64,000 nt of DNA from NCBI RefSeq assembly GCF_002288065.1, contig NZ_CP016773.1, forward strand, positions 806,001 through 870,000, read 5' to 3'. Position 1 is the first letter of the stretch. Each line of letters starts with the position of its first letter. The notes beneath the pieces are model-generated. The model saw only the letters and a list, made by a program, of their open reading frames with translations. It did not search any database and was not told where the DNA came from. The translations under genes were made by a program, and so were the position numbers. Shown here piece after piece: positions 57,236 to 64,000 of the stretch. The DNA is from Candidatus Planktophila sulfonica (GTDB lineage: Bacteria > Actinomycetota > Actinomycetes > Nanopelagicales > Nanopelagicaceae).

Positions 57236-57376
57236 TTATCTCCATTTCATCTCGAACGTCTGCGAGCGCAGCCGTTGGTATTCGGCCCAGAAGGTACGGA
57301 AGTTCTCTGCTACGGCCCTCGCGTTATAGAGACGCTGTGGGCGGATGCTGAGCACCGCTCTGGTTGATCGGGCCAC
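57236..57376 (-). CDS. candidate 46-codon leader ORF upstream of recA
   Basis: From GTG 57374-57376 a 46-codon frame runs to a TAA two bases before the recA ATG. It codes for a basic, aromatic peptide ([23 protein letters not shown] in its middle part). AAGG lies nine bases before the GTG. The sequence is more G/C-rich than the flanking genes. I recognise no homologue; it may be a small protein, a translated leader, or chance. Confidence 0.3.
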   Translation of the reverse strand: MARSTRAVLSIRPQRLYNARAVAENFRTFWAEYQRLRSQTFEMKWR

Positions 57377-57402
57377 TTTTGATGGCCTTATTACTTTCGT
57401 AA
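57371..57402. other. two small hairpins in the recA leader
   Basis: GGCCA-CTTTTGA-TGGCC (57371-57387) and ATTAC-TTTC-GTAAT (57389-57402) lie side by side between the LexA box and the recA ORF. Either could be part of the recA leader RNA. Confidence 0.4.
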
Positions 57403-57417
57403 TGGCTAAAGGGTATC

Positions 57418-57431
57418 CGAACATCTGTTCG
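57418..57431. promoter_or_regulatory. LexA (SOS) box between recA and yaaA
   Basis: CGAACATCTGTTCG is a perfect five-base inverted repeat with four-base spacing, matching the actinobacterial SOS box CGAAC-N4-GTTCG. It lies 30 bases before the yaaA start and 184 bases before the recA start, in their shared divergent gap. Confidence 0.85.
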
Positions 57432-57460
57432 AAAGGTAGCAGGCGCCACTGACAAGTAGG

Positions 57461-58024
57461 GTGTGTCGCGTGTTGATCCTCCTGCCGCCCTCCGAGAAGA
57501 AGAGCCAGACGGATAAACCCACCCCGGCCATGAGCGTCTATGCGGGGGTTCTCTACCAAGCCCTCGATTGGAGCTCGCTCTCCCCTGCTGCCAAGAAGCG
57601 TGGCGAGACCGCCCTTGCGATTATCTCGGCCAAGTACGGCGTAGTTCGCCCAACGCAGCGAATTGAAAGTTATAAAGAGAAGATTGATAACAAGGCCATG
57701 CGCGAACCCGTGGCTGCGATCTTAGATCCCATTAAGACGGGGCTGATTGTCGATTGCCGGTCATCGACTTATAAGACTGTGTGGCACTCCCCTGTCGATA
57801 TCACTGTTGAAGTCCGAGTCTCGACTGTGGTCGATGGTGTGCGCACTGTGGTGACGCATATGTCGAAGAAGACCCGCGGGGAAATTGCCCGTTGGTTGCT
57901 GCAGAGCCGTTCGATGCCAAAGACTCCTGAAGATCTCTATGCGATTGTCTCTGAGAAATACCCGTGTGCTCTTACGCCATCTGATGGCGTTGAGCCGTGG
58001 ATTCTGGAAGTTATTGCAGTTTAG
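57461..58024 (+). CDS. yaaA: YaaA/DUF328-family protein, compact form
   Basis: A 187-residue YaaA-like protein, starting at GTG 57461 or 57470. LILLPPSEKK is the family N-terminus, followed closely by VYAGVLYQALDW, then AKYGVVRPTQRIESYK and VDCRSSTYKTVW. E. coli YaaA, which lowers free iron under peroxide stress, is about 258 residues; the stretch between LPPSE and YAGVLY is much shorter here. The first half is G/C-rich and prefers C-ending codons. It shares its promoter region with recA and the LexA box. Confidence 0.85.
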   Translation: MCRVLILLPPSEKKSQTDKPTPAMSVYAGVLYQALDWSSLSPAAKKRGETALAIISAKYGVVRPTQRIESYKEKIDNKAMREPVAAILDPIKTGLIVDCRSSTYKTVWHSPVDITVEVRVSTVVDGVRTVVTHMSKKTRGEIARWLLQSRSMPKTPEDLYAIVSEKYPCALTPSDGVEPWILEVIAV

Positions 58025-58822
58025 CTAGGCGCGTGAAAAGGCAGTTCGCTTAATAAAGTCAACTGTAAGAGCTGGGTAGTTCCACATAATCACATGCGCG
58101 CAATTATCGACGACAATCCATTTTGAATGACGCGGTGCAACTTCACGCTCTTGGGCGCGCGGGTGCGGCAAGGTTAAGTCGTAATCTCCAAAGACGATCG
58201 ATACTGGAATTTCTTCAGAAATCGTTGAATCAAATTTCTTAAACCGAATTGCTTTCCACATCGGCATATAGCCAATAGAACGTGCCATTGCAATCACGGA
58301 ATCTTTACAGGATTCAAATGAAAGCTCTCGCCATAAGTGAGTGATCTTCTTATAACCCAACGCTTTCAGTGGCGGTAAGTGATAGGCCAAGCGAAGAAAG
58401 TACTGAGAAATCTTTGCAAGGATTCGCGCCAATAAGCTTGGTGGAAGTTTCTGCGTTGGTCCTTCATGCCATAAACCAGCTGGGGCAAGGGCTGTAACGC
58501 TCTTTACTCGGTCTGGAAATTGCGCAGCAAGTTCGAGTGCAATCCATCCGCCTAACGAATTGCCCGCCACATGGAATTCACGGACTCCGTGATCTTTCTC
58601 CATCGCTGTAACAATTGAGTGCGCAAGTGAGCGCGGATCAAGGGGTTCGTCGTGCAAAGGTGCGCTGCCGTGTCCTGGAAGATCGACTGGATAGATAGTG
58701 AATGAATCTTCTAGACCTGCGTGCAGCGTCTTCCAGATATTTCCAGCTGAACCCAATCCATGCACCAATACCAGGGCTGGCAAATCTGGTTTACGTGAAA
58801 ATACTTCAGAAGTTACAGGCAT
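58025..58822 (-). CDS. alpha/beta hydrolase
   Basis: A 265-residue alpha/beta hydrolase from ATG 58820-58822, two bases after the DUF3046 stop. LVLVHGLGSAGNIWKTL gives the oxyanion HG, GNSLGGWIALELAA the nucleophile Ser, VFGDYDLTLP the Asp and CAHVIMW the His. A lid domain lies near 130-190. It could be an esterase, epoxide hydrolase or C-C hydrolase; the substrate is unknown. No signal peptide is visible. Confidence 0.87.
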   Translation of the reverse strand: MPVTSEVFSRKPDLPALVLVHGLGSAGNIWKTLHAGLEDSFTIYPVDLPGHGSAPLHDEPLDPRSLAHSIVTAMEKDHGVREFHVAGNSLGGWIALELAAQFPDRVKSVTALAPAGLWHEGPTQKLPPSLLARILAKISQYFLRLAYHLPPLKALGYKKITHLWRELSFESCKDSVIAMARSIGYMPMWKAIRFKKFDSTISEEIPVSIVFGDYDLTLPHPRAQEREVAPRHSKWIVVDNCAHVIMWNYPALTVDFIKRTAFSRA

Positions 58823-58824
58823 TA

Positions 58825-59025
58825 TTAATAACGGTATTTCTCGGTCTCGGTGGGACATTGCTTGCACACCGCCCGCCATATTTCATCCGCTTCGCGACCT
58901 GCAGTGAGAGCCTCATTGACCGTCATAGAACCCAATTCGCTAATAGCTATATCTTGAGAGAAGGAGGTTGCCCATGCATCACCAAATGAGAGCACGATTC
59001 TTTCGCGCAGATCCGAAATACGCAT
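58825..59025 (-). CDS. DUF3046 family protein
   Basis: A 66-residue actinobacterial DUF3046 protein: MRISDLRERIVLSFGDAWATSFSQDIAISELGSMTVNEALTAG and the conserved EIWRAVC near residue 48-54. It is found next to recA in many Actinobacteria; here yaaA and the hydrolase lie between. Function is unknown. Confidence 0.88.
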   Translation of the reverse strand: MRISDLRERIVLSFGDAWATSFSQDIAISELGSMTVNEALTAGREADEIWRAVCKQCPTETEKYRY

Positions 59026-59029
59026 CAGT

Positions 59030-59557
59030 TTAAAAGAGAGTGCGCTCTACAAGAAGCTCAGCTTGTTCGCGAGACTGCTTTGGGGTGATGGGTTGCATTA
59101 CTTGCCCCAGCAACCAACGCATTGCAAGTCCTGTGCCAGCTTCTGATTTCGTTGCCTCATAAATACATGTTGCTAGAACTAAGTAGAGCGGGTTTTCTGC
59201 ATGAGACATAATCGCAATGAGCAGCTGCGCATCATGTTGACGCATGGCTGAAAGTGCAGGGTCTGCTGAGATGACCTTGGAAAGTGTTTCGAGTGCATCT
59301 GCCGGTGTTCCTGCACGTTGTGCCAGATCAACTAGCTTTTCAACTTCGAGAGTTATGAGCGCTTCAAGTACAGCGTTCTTATCGCGGTAATGGTTATATA
59401 AAGTCGCACGAGAGACTTCGGATGCATCTGCAATATCAATCATCGAAATATTTGAGACTCCGTGAAGAGCAATAAGAGATTTTGTTCCTTCGAGAATTGC
59501 GCTCTCGGTGCGACGATGGATTCCGCCTTGCAAGGCGTACTTAGGCTGCGTCGACAA
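59030..59557 (-). CDS. TetR-family regulator
   Basis: A roughly 175-residue TetR regulator. The HTH is [33 protein letters not shown]; the C-terminal ligand domain has no recognisable type. The start is unclear: GTG 59578, TTG 59557 and TTG 59533 are in frame, none with a good ribosome site. All but the last overlap the clgR end. The gene sits between clgR and DUF3046, which is not a position I know for a TetR gene. Targets are unknown. Confidence 0.83.
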   Translation of the reverse strand: MSTQPKYALQGGIHRRTESAILEGTKSLIALHGVSNISMIDIADASEVSRATLYNHYRDKNAVLEALITLEVEKLVDLAQRAGTPADALETLSKVISADPALSAMRQHDAQLLIAIMSHAENPLYLVLATCIYEATKSEAGTGLAMRWLLGQVMQPITPKQSREQAELLVERTLF

Positions 59558-59807
59558 CGGAGAGCTTTGCGCTTTCACGAGATTTGATTTCGTGTGCAAC
59601 GCCTGTCATTACAGATGACAATGTAAGTCCGAGCGCATCGCAGATTGCATTGAGAAGTTCAGAGGATGCTTCTTTTTGACCACGTTCTACTTCAGAGAGA
59701 TAACCCAAAGAGACGCGGGCTTCGCGAGCAACATCGCGGAGTGTGCGAGATTGTGAGGTGCGAGCATCACGAAGTGTGTGGCCAACTGCTTCACGCAATA
59801 ACGTCAT
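59541..59807 (-). CDS. clgR: ClgR-like XRE regulator of Clp proteases
   Basis: An 88-residue helix-turn-helix regulator ([39 protein letters not shown]) matching actinobacterial ClgR/PopR, activator of clpP and clpC. It ends in VVDAA; ClgR proteins end in two Ala that are read by ClpXP as a degron. Its place after cinA and pgsA is the conserved one. It is 26 bases from the pncC stop. Confidence 0.9.
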   Translation of the reverse strand: MTLLREAVGHTLRDARTSQSRTLRDVAREARVSLGYLSEVERGQKEASSELLNAICDALGLTLSSVMTGVAHEIKSRESAKLSVVDAA

Positions 59808-59833
59808 CGCCCATCCCCTCTTCTCGTGGTGTA

Positions 59834-60304
59834 TTAGCTAAGGATACGGGCAAAGGTGCCCATCGCGCTGGATATAGCGCCTTGTCGCACGCCATCGCGA
59901 CCGCTATCGAGGGTCAAGTGCAGGGTTTGGCAGATTGGTCCACAGATTGCAATCCAGACCGTGCCTTCTCGAATTCCCATGTAATCGCCTGGGCCAGCAA
60001 TGCCTGTCGTTGCAATAGCCCATGTGCTTCCCAATTTCTCTATTGCACCTTGCGCCATTTCGATCGCTACTTCTTCGCTGACGACAGTATGTTGATCAAT
60101 CGTGGACTGCTTGACTCCAAGAACATTTACTTTTACATCAGATGTGTATGCGACTACTCCCCCGATAAAAACGGAGGACGCTCCGGGAACTTGGGTAAGT
60201 GCGTGACCAAGACCGCCACCAGTAAGTGATTCGGCAACCGAAACAGTTTCGCCACGAGATTTCAAAATCTCGATGATGGACTTAGCGTGAGCTTTGGAAG
60301 GCAT
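59834..60304 (-). CDS. pncC: nicotinamide-nucleotide amidase (CinA C-terminal domain)
   Basis: A 156-residue PncC enzyme that deamidates NMN to NaMN in NAD recycling. [38 protein letters not shown] is the N-terminal active site region with catalytic Ser in [15 protein letters not shown] follows near 95. It is the single-domain form without the N-terminal CinA domain. Nine bases separate it from pgsA. Confidence 0.92.
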   Translation of the reverse strand: MPSKAHAKSIIEILKSRGETVSVAESLTGGGLGHALTQVPGASSVFIGGVVAYTSDVKVNVLGVKQSTIDQHTVVSEEVAIEMAQGAIEKLGSTWAIATTGIAGPGDYMGIREGTVWIAICGPICQTLHLTLDSGRDGVRQGAISSAMGTFARILS

Positions 60305-60313
60305 ACGGTAAAT

Positions 60314-60856
60314 CTACCGCTTGGAATACCACGAGCGTAAGTAGTCGTAGGCAGAAGTTATTGTCAGAATGATTGCCACGCTGATAAATCCATATTTAAA
60401 CCAATCAAGCCAAGCTGGCAGCGGCAGGATGAAGAACCCCACTCCAAAGTTCTGCATCAGCGTCTTAATCTTTCCGCCTTTGCTTGCAGGTATTACGCCA
60501 TTCTTAATGACAAGCAGCCTGAAGAGTGTGATTCCGATTTCGCGGGTAAGGATGAGAATCGTGATCCACCAAGGGAAACGATCAAGAATCGAAAGCGAGA
60601 TCATTGCCGCGCCAATAAGCGCTTTATCTGCCACAGGATCTAGGAATGTTCCGAGTGGCGTAATTTTATTTGAGTGGCGTGCCCAGCGACCATCGACGAT
60701 ATCGGTCATGCCAAGGGTAAAGAAAATGGCATATGAAATTAATTGATAGGTCGAATTACTGCCACCATCGTAAAAAAGGGTATAGACACCAAACGGAATC
60801 AGAAGGATTCGAGTAACAGTCAAAGTATTTGGCGTGATGAATCCAGGGACTTTCAT
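60314..60856 (-). CDS. pgsA: CDP-diacylglycerol--glycerol-3-phosphate 3-phosphatidyltransferase
   Basis: A 180-residue CDP-alcohol phosphatidyltransferase with four to five helices. The signature D-x2-DG-x2-AR-x8-G-x3-D-x3-D is complete ([26 protein letters not shown], near 51-76). It makes phosphatidylglycerol phosphate from CDP-DAG. It overlaps the rimO stop by four bases. Confidence 0.93.
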   Translation of the reverse strand: MKVPGFITPNTLTVTRILLIPFGVYTLFYDGGSNSTYQLISYAIFFTLGMTDIVDGRWARHSNKITPLGTFLDPVADKALIGAAMISLSILDRFPWWITILILTREIGITLFRLLVIKNGVIPASKGGKIKTLMQNFGVGFFILPLPAWLDWFKYGFISVAIILTITSAYDYLRSWYSKR

Positions 60857-62235
60857 TGAACTTCAGCCACCAAATCTGCGCCCATGGAATCAACCACCAC
60901 GGCATCAATATATTGCCCGACTTCGAAATTTGTACCTATGAAGGTGGTTGTTCCATCTACTTCTGGCCCTTGGTGCGCAGCGCGCCCTTCTTGTAATTCT
61001 GCATCTTCGATCAGAACTCGCACGGCTTCACCGATACGTCCTTGGGCTCGCAAGGAAACCATTTCATCAGCCAAAGAAGAAAGCGCCTCAACGCGTTCGC
61101 GAATGACTTCATCGGCAACCTTGTCGCTGAGATCAAGAGCCTCGGTGTTATCTTCATCGGAGTACCCGAAAATTCCAACTGCATCTAGCTTTGCAGCAGT
61201 AATGAAGTCGGCAAGCTCGTTGTAATCTGCTTCAGTTTCACCGGGGAAGCCAACGATAAAGTTAGAGCGGATTCCTGCTTCAGGTGAGAGTGCGCGGATT
61301 TGGGTGATCAGATGCAAGAATTTTTCGGAATCACCAAAGCGGCGCATGCGACGCAAGACGGTCGGGCTGGTGTGCTGGAATGAAAGATCAAAGTAAGGCG
61401 CGACCTTATCAGTCTCAATCATTGATTGAAGCAAAGAAGGGCGCATCTCAGCTGGCTGCAAGTATGAAAGTCGCACACGTTCGACGCCAGGGATTTCAGC
61501 GAATTCATGGAGGATCTTCTCCATCAACTTAAGATCGCCTAGGTCTTTTCCATACGAAGTCGTATTTTCGCTGACCAAGAAGAGTTCGCTGACGCCATTC
61601 TGGGCAAGCCATGTGGCTTCCTGCAGAATTTCAGTAGGACGGCGTGAAATGAATGAGCCACGGAAATATGGGATGGCGCAGAAAGAGCAACGGCGGTCGC
61701 AGCCAGATGCAATCTTGAGCGGAGCCCAAGGTGCGCTACCTAAGCGCTTACGAAAGAGTGAACCACCTGCACCAAGTGAAGAGGCATAGCTTTCATCGCG
61801 TGCTGCGGCACGTTCGACGGGAGCAATTGGCAGAAGAGCACGACGATCGCGAGGAACATGAGGAGTATGTGATTTTCCGCTGACAATTGATTGCAAACGT
61901 TCAGAAATATCTTGGTAATCATCAAAACCTAGAATTGCGTCTGCTTCAGGCAGCGCTTCAGCTAACTCTTTGCCATATCGCTCAGCCATGCATCCAACGG
62001 CTACTACAGCTCGTGTAGTTCCGTGGCCCTTGAGCGAGTTTGCTTCGAGAAGTGCGTCAACTGAATCTTTCTTGGCTGATTCAATAAAACCACAAGTATT
62101 TACAACGGCGACTTCAGCAGATTCAACATCATCTACAAGTGTCCATCCATCGGCTGCTAATCGGCCGGCAAGTTCTTCAGAATCGACTTCATTGCGTGCG
62201 CAGCCCATAGTGACGATGGCAACGGTACGAGACAT
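60853..62235 (-). CDS. rimO: ribosomal protein uS12 methylthiotransferase RimO
   Basis: A 460-residue radical-SAM enzyme that methylthiolates Asp in uS12; the start is ATG 62233-62235, a frame to 62307 overlaps the upstream gene. Cys motifs: [26 protein letters not shown], and the SAM cluster [15 protein letters not shown], then a C-terminal TRAM domain. It is related to MiaB at 27.7 kb, distinguished by [10 protein letters not shown] and the VDxLLE segment. Confidence 0.94.
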   Translation of the reverse strand: MSRTVAIVTMGCARNEVDSEELAGRLAADGWTLVDDVESAEVAVVNTCGFIESAKKDSVDALLEANSLKGHGTTRAVVAVGCMAERYGKELAEALPEADAILGFDDYQDISERLQSIVSGKSHTPHVPRDRRALLPIAPVERAAARDESYASSLGAGGSLFRKRLGSAPWAPLKIASGCDRRCSFCAIPYFRGSFISRRPTEILQEATWLAQNGVSELFLVSENTTSYGKDLGDLKLMEKILHEFAEIPGVERVRLSYLQPAEMRPSLLQSMIETDKVAPYFDLSFQHTSPTVLRRMRRFGDSEKFLHLITQIRALSPEAGIRSNFIVGFPGETEADYNELADFITAAKLDAVGIFGYSDEDNTEALDLSDKVADEVIRERVEALSSLADEMVSLRAQGRIGEAVRVLIEDAELQEGRAAHQGPEVDGTTTFIGTNFEVGQYIDAVVVDSMGADLVAEVQ

Positions 62236-62245
62236 AGGGGTGATG

Positions 62246-62953
62246 CTATCGGAAGGTGCGACGAACCTCTTCATTTTGGCCGCCCAATGGTGCAAGTTGC
62301 TTACCATTGAGAGTTACATCGAGCCCTGCTGGATTACTGAAGTAGATACTAATTACTTTTTCGCCCTTAAATGATTTGGTTTCGCCTTGGAAGATTGATC
62401 CCTTCGCGAGAGTCTCACCATCGGCAATGATGTGAATGTAAGAATTTCCACGAGCGGCCGTAATGCTCAGTTCAACTGGACCTGAGTTGGTTTCTGTAGA
62501 AGCCGTAGGCGCAGCGGCCGGAGTCGGAGATGCCGTAGTAGTTTTTGGCTTAGCTGGTGCAACATCTGCACTCTGATTAGAAATAACAATTTGAACAAGT
62601 CCCAAAAGGAGCAGAACGGCTACTGATGCAATTGCAGGAACTTTCCATGAGATTTTCTTAGCTTCGGATGGAACTTGCATCACATTATTTTCAACCAATA
62701 GATCTTGAATCGCACGATGTTCAGTTGAATGCTCTTCGTTATATAAATTAATGAGAGTCTGTGCATCGAGCCCAATTTTTGGCGCAATATTTCTTAAGTG
62801 GCCACGGGCGTAGGTATCTCCCCCACAATGAATGAAATTATTGTTTTCCATCTCGGTAAGAAGACCGATGCGAATACTTGTCGCTTCAGATAATGACGTA
62901 ATGCTCAGGCGTGCAGCTTCGCGAGCATCGCGAATCGTGCTTCCGAGAGTCAT
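62246..62953 (-). CDS. RodZ-like protein (HTH, one TM helix, DUF4115)
   Basis: A 235-residue protein. Residues 1-75 form an HTH_25 domain ([25 protein letters not shown]), 104-125 a membrane helix, 128-160 an Ala/Thr/Pro-rich linker outside the cell and 160-235 a DUF4115 beta domain ([21 protein letters not shown]). It resembles RodZ but no MreB is nearby. Between ftsK and rimO its position is the standard actinobacterial one. Confidence 0.9.
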   Translation of the reverse strand: MTLGSTIRDAREAARLSITSLSEATSIRIGLLTEMENNNFIHCGGDTYARGHLRNIAPKIGLDAQTLINLYNEEHSTEHRAIQDLLVENNVMQVPSEAKKISWKVPAIASVAVLLLLGLVQIVISNQSADVAPAKPKTTTASPTPAAAPTASTETNSGPVELSITAARGNSYIHIIADGETLAKGSIFQGETKSFKGEKVISIYFSNPAGLDVTLNGKQLAPLGGQNEEVRRTFR

Positions 62954-63008
62954 TTTTTGCCGCCTTGCTGTGGGGAACCTAAGTGGTTAATTGTAACTTT
63001 AGAGGTAT

Positions 63009-63050
63009 GGGTGATAAATAGATAGTTTCTCTATTTCGTCAAAATCACCC
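63009..63050. other. bulged hairpin upstream of the RodZ-like gene
   Basis: GGGTGAT-AAATAGA pairs with TCTATTT and, after a seven-base bulge, ATCACCC; two perfect 7-bp arms in sequence. It lies between ftsK and the RodZ gene (62954-63078) with no T-run on the minus strand, so it may be a leader structure or a weak terminator for ftsK. Confidence 0.4.
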
Positions 63051-63078
63051 CTAAAACGCACCCAATGTTTGGCGCGAA

Positions 63079-64000
63079 TTAATAATCGCGGAGCGTAGCA
63101 AGCACAGAATCGATTTCATCAGGCTTGACCATCACCGTGCGCGCCTTAGAACCTTCTGACGGTCCAACAATTCCACGAGATTCCATCAGATCCATGAGAC
63201 GACCTGCTTTTGCAAAACCAACCCGAAGTTTGCGTTGCAACATAGAAGTTGAACCAAATTGCGTGCTGACAACAAGTTCGACTGCCTGAATAAGAATTTC
63301 GAGATCATCGCCAATCTCTTTATCAATATTCTTATTTGCCTGGGCAACCTGCGTAACATCATCACGATAACGTGGCGCTAATTGCTTCTTTACGTGGCCT
63401 ACTACGGCTTCGATTTCGCGCTCTGAAACATAGGCGCCTTGGATACGGATTGCGCGGCTGGCTCCCATTGGAATAAAGAGGCCATCGCCCTGACCGATGA
63501 GTTTTTCGGCACCTGGGCTATCGAGAATAACTCGTGAGTCAGCAAGAGAAGATGTAGCAAAAGAAAGACGAGAGGGAACGTTTGCCTTGATAAGTCCTGT
63601 AACGACGTCAACAGATGGGCGCTGTGTTGCAAGTACCAGGTGAATACCTGCAGAACGTGCCAACTGAGTAATTCGAACAACTGACTCTTCTACTTCTCGC
63701 GCTGCAACCATCATGAGATCTGCAAGCTCGTCGATGATGACAAGTAGATATGGATAAGGCTCAACGACGCGATCAGATCCCGGAGGCGCAACAACCTTGC
63801 CAGCACGTACAGCCTTATTGAAATCATCGATATGTCTAAATCCAAATGTCGCTAGATCTTCGTAACGCAGATCCATTTCACGAACAACCCAGGTGAGTGC
63901 ATCGGCTGCCTTCTTTGGGTTGGTGATAATCGGAGTAATCAAATGCGGAATACCTTCATAAGCAGTGAGCTCTACGCGCTTAGGGTCAATCAAGATAAGT
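63079..64000 (-). CDS. ftsK: DNA translocase FtsK, 3' part
   Basis: The last 307 residues of FtsK; the gene runs off the right edge. [20 protein letters not shown] opens the visible part, with Walker [47 protein letters not shown], and the C-terminal gamma winged-helix ([28 protein letters not shown]) that reads KOPS. It pumps DNA at the division septum. Confidence 0.95.
   Translation of the reverse strand, partial: LILIDPKRVELTAYEGIPHLITPIITNPKKAADALTWVVREMDLRYEDLATFGFRHIDDFNKAVRAGKVVAPPGSDRVVEPYPYLLVIIDELADLMMVAAREVEESVVRITQLARSAGIHLVLATQRPSVDVVTGLIKANVPSRLSFATSSLADSRVILDSPGAEKLIGQGDGLFIPMGASRAIRIQGAYVSEREIEAVVGHVKKQLAPRYRDDVTQVAQANKNIDKEIGDDLEILIQAVELVVSTQFGSTSMLQRKLRVGFAKAGRLMDLMESRGIVGPSEGSKARTVMVKPDEIDSVLATLRDY

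Noticed and set aside
57246-57460. tRNA or other structured RNA gene upstream of recA
   Set aside because: No T-loop GTTCRANNC motif or cloverleaf arms could be found; the visible structure is two small hairpins and a LexA box.

Overview
The window reads as one contiguous piece of a streamlined, moderate-GC actinobacterial chromosome. Several gene neighbourhoods are typical of Actinobacteria: fadD-pimB-NlpC/P60; DUF3000-RNase D-thiolase-FadB-dxs-acnA; two TrkA proteins-DUF3159-dut-DUF3093-DUF4193; rpsP-KH-rimM-trmD; amt-glnB-glnD; coaD-SepIVA-YceD-rpmF-rnc-smc-ftsY; hup-leuD-leuC facing an IclR regulator; and ftsK-rodZ-rimO-pgsA-cinA-clgR-DUF3046-recA-recX. HU with a long Lys/Ala tail, an AlaAla-ended ClgR and a PimB-type mannosyltransferase support this. 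The roughly even base composition, very short intergenic gaps and overlapping genes suggest a small-genome planktonic lineage such as the acI/Nanopelagicales group. That last placement is inference.

Layout. 0-9 kb: envelope and lipid genes (partial plsC, ROK glucokinase, acyl-CoA synthetase, a sensor-less histidine kinase with its response regulator, PimB-like mannosyltransferase, NlpC/P60 hydrolase, RibD-like reductase, EamA transporter). 9-20 kb: RNase D, FTR1 iron permease, thiolase and FadB for beta-oxidation, dxs, aconitase. 20-30 kb: TRAM RNA methyltransferase, two TrkA K+ regulators, dUTPase and small conserved proteins, hflX-dapF-miaA-miaB, acyl-ACP desaturase. 30-48 kb: ribosome and secretion genes (trmD, rimM, KH protein, bS16, ffh, ftsY), nitrogen control (glnD, PII, Amt), smc, rnc, bL32, YceD, SepIVA, coaD, rsmD, recG and bL28. 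48-55 kb: thiL, ddl, gpsA, second plsC, HU, leuCD and the divergent IclR regulator. 55-64 kb: recX, recA with a LexA box, yaaA, a hydrolase, DUF3046, TetR, ClgR, PncC, pgsA, rimO, RodZ-like protein and the 3' part of ftsK.

From about 22 kb to the right end almost everything is on the minus strand, in tight operons with 1-4 base overlaps. No rRNA or tRNA gene, insertion sequence, prophage, CRISPR array or defence system was seen. This is almost entirely core genome. I found no clear undescribed system. The points worth a second look are local: a sensor-less two-component pair behind fadD, a perfect 18-bp palindrome at acnA, probable non-canonical starts for recX and rnc, a small ORF and LexA box at recA, structured leaders before hup, efeU, rodZ and rpmB, and the mosaic gene order between miaB and recX.
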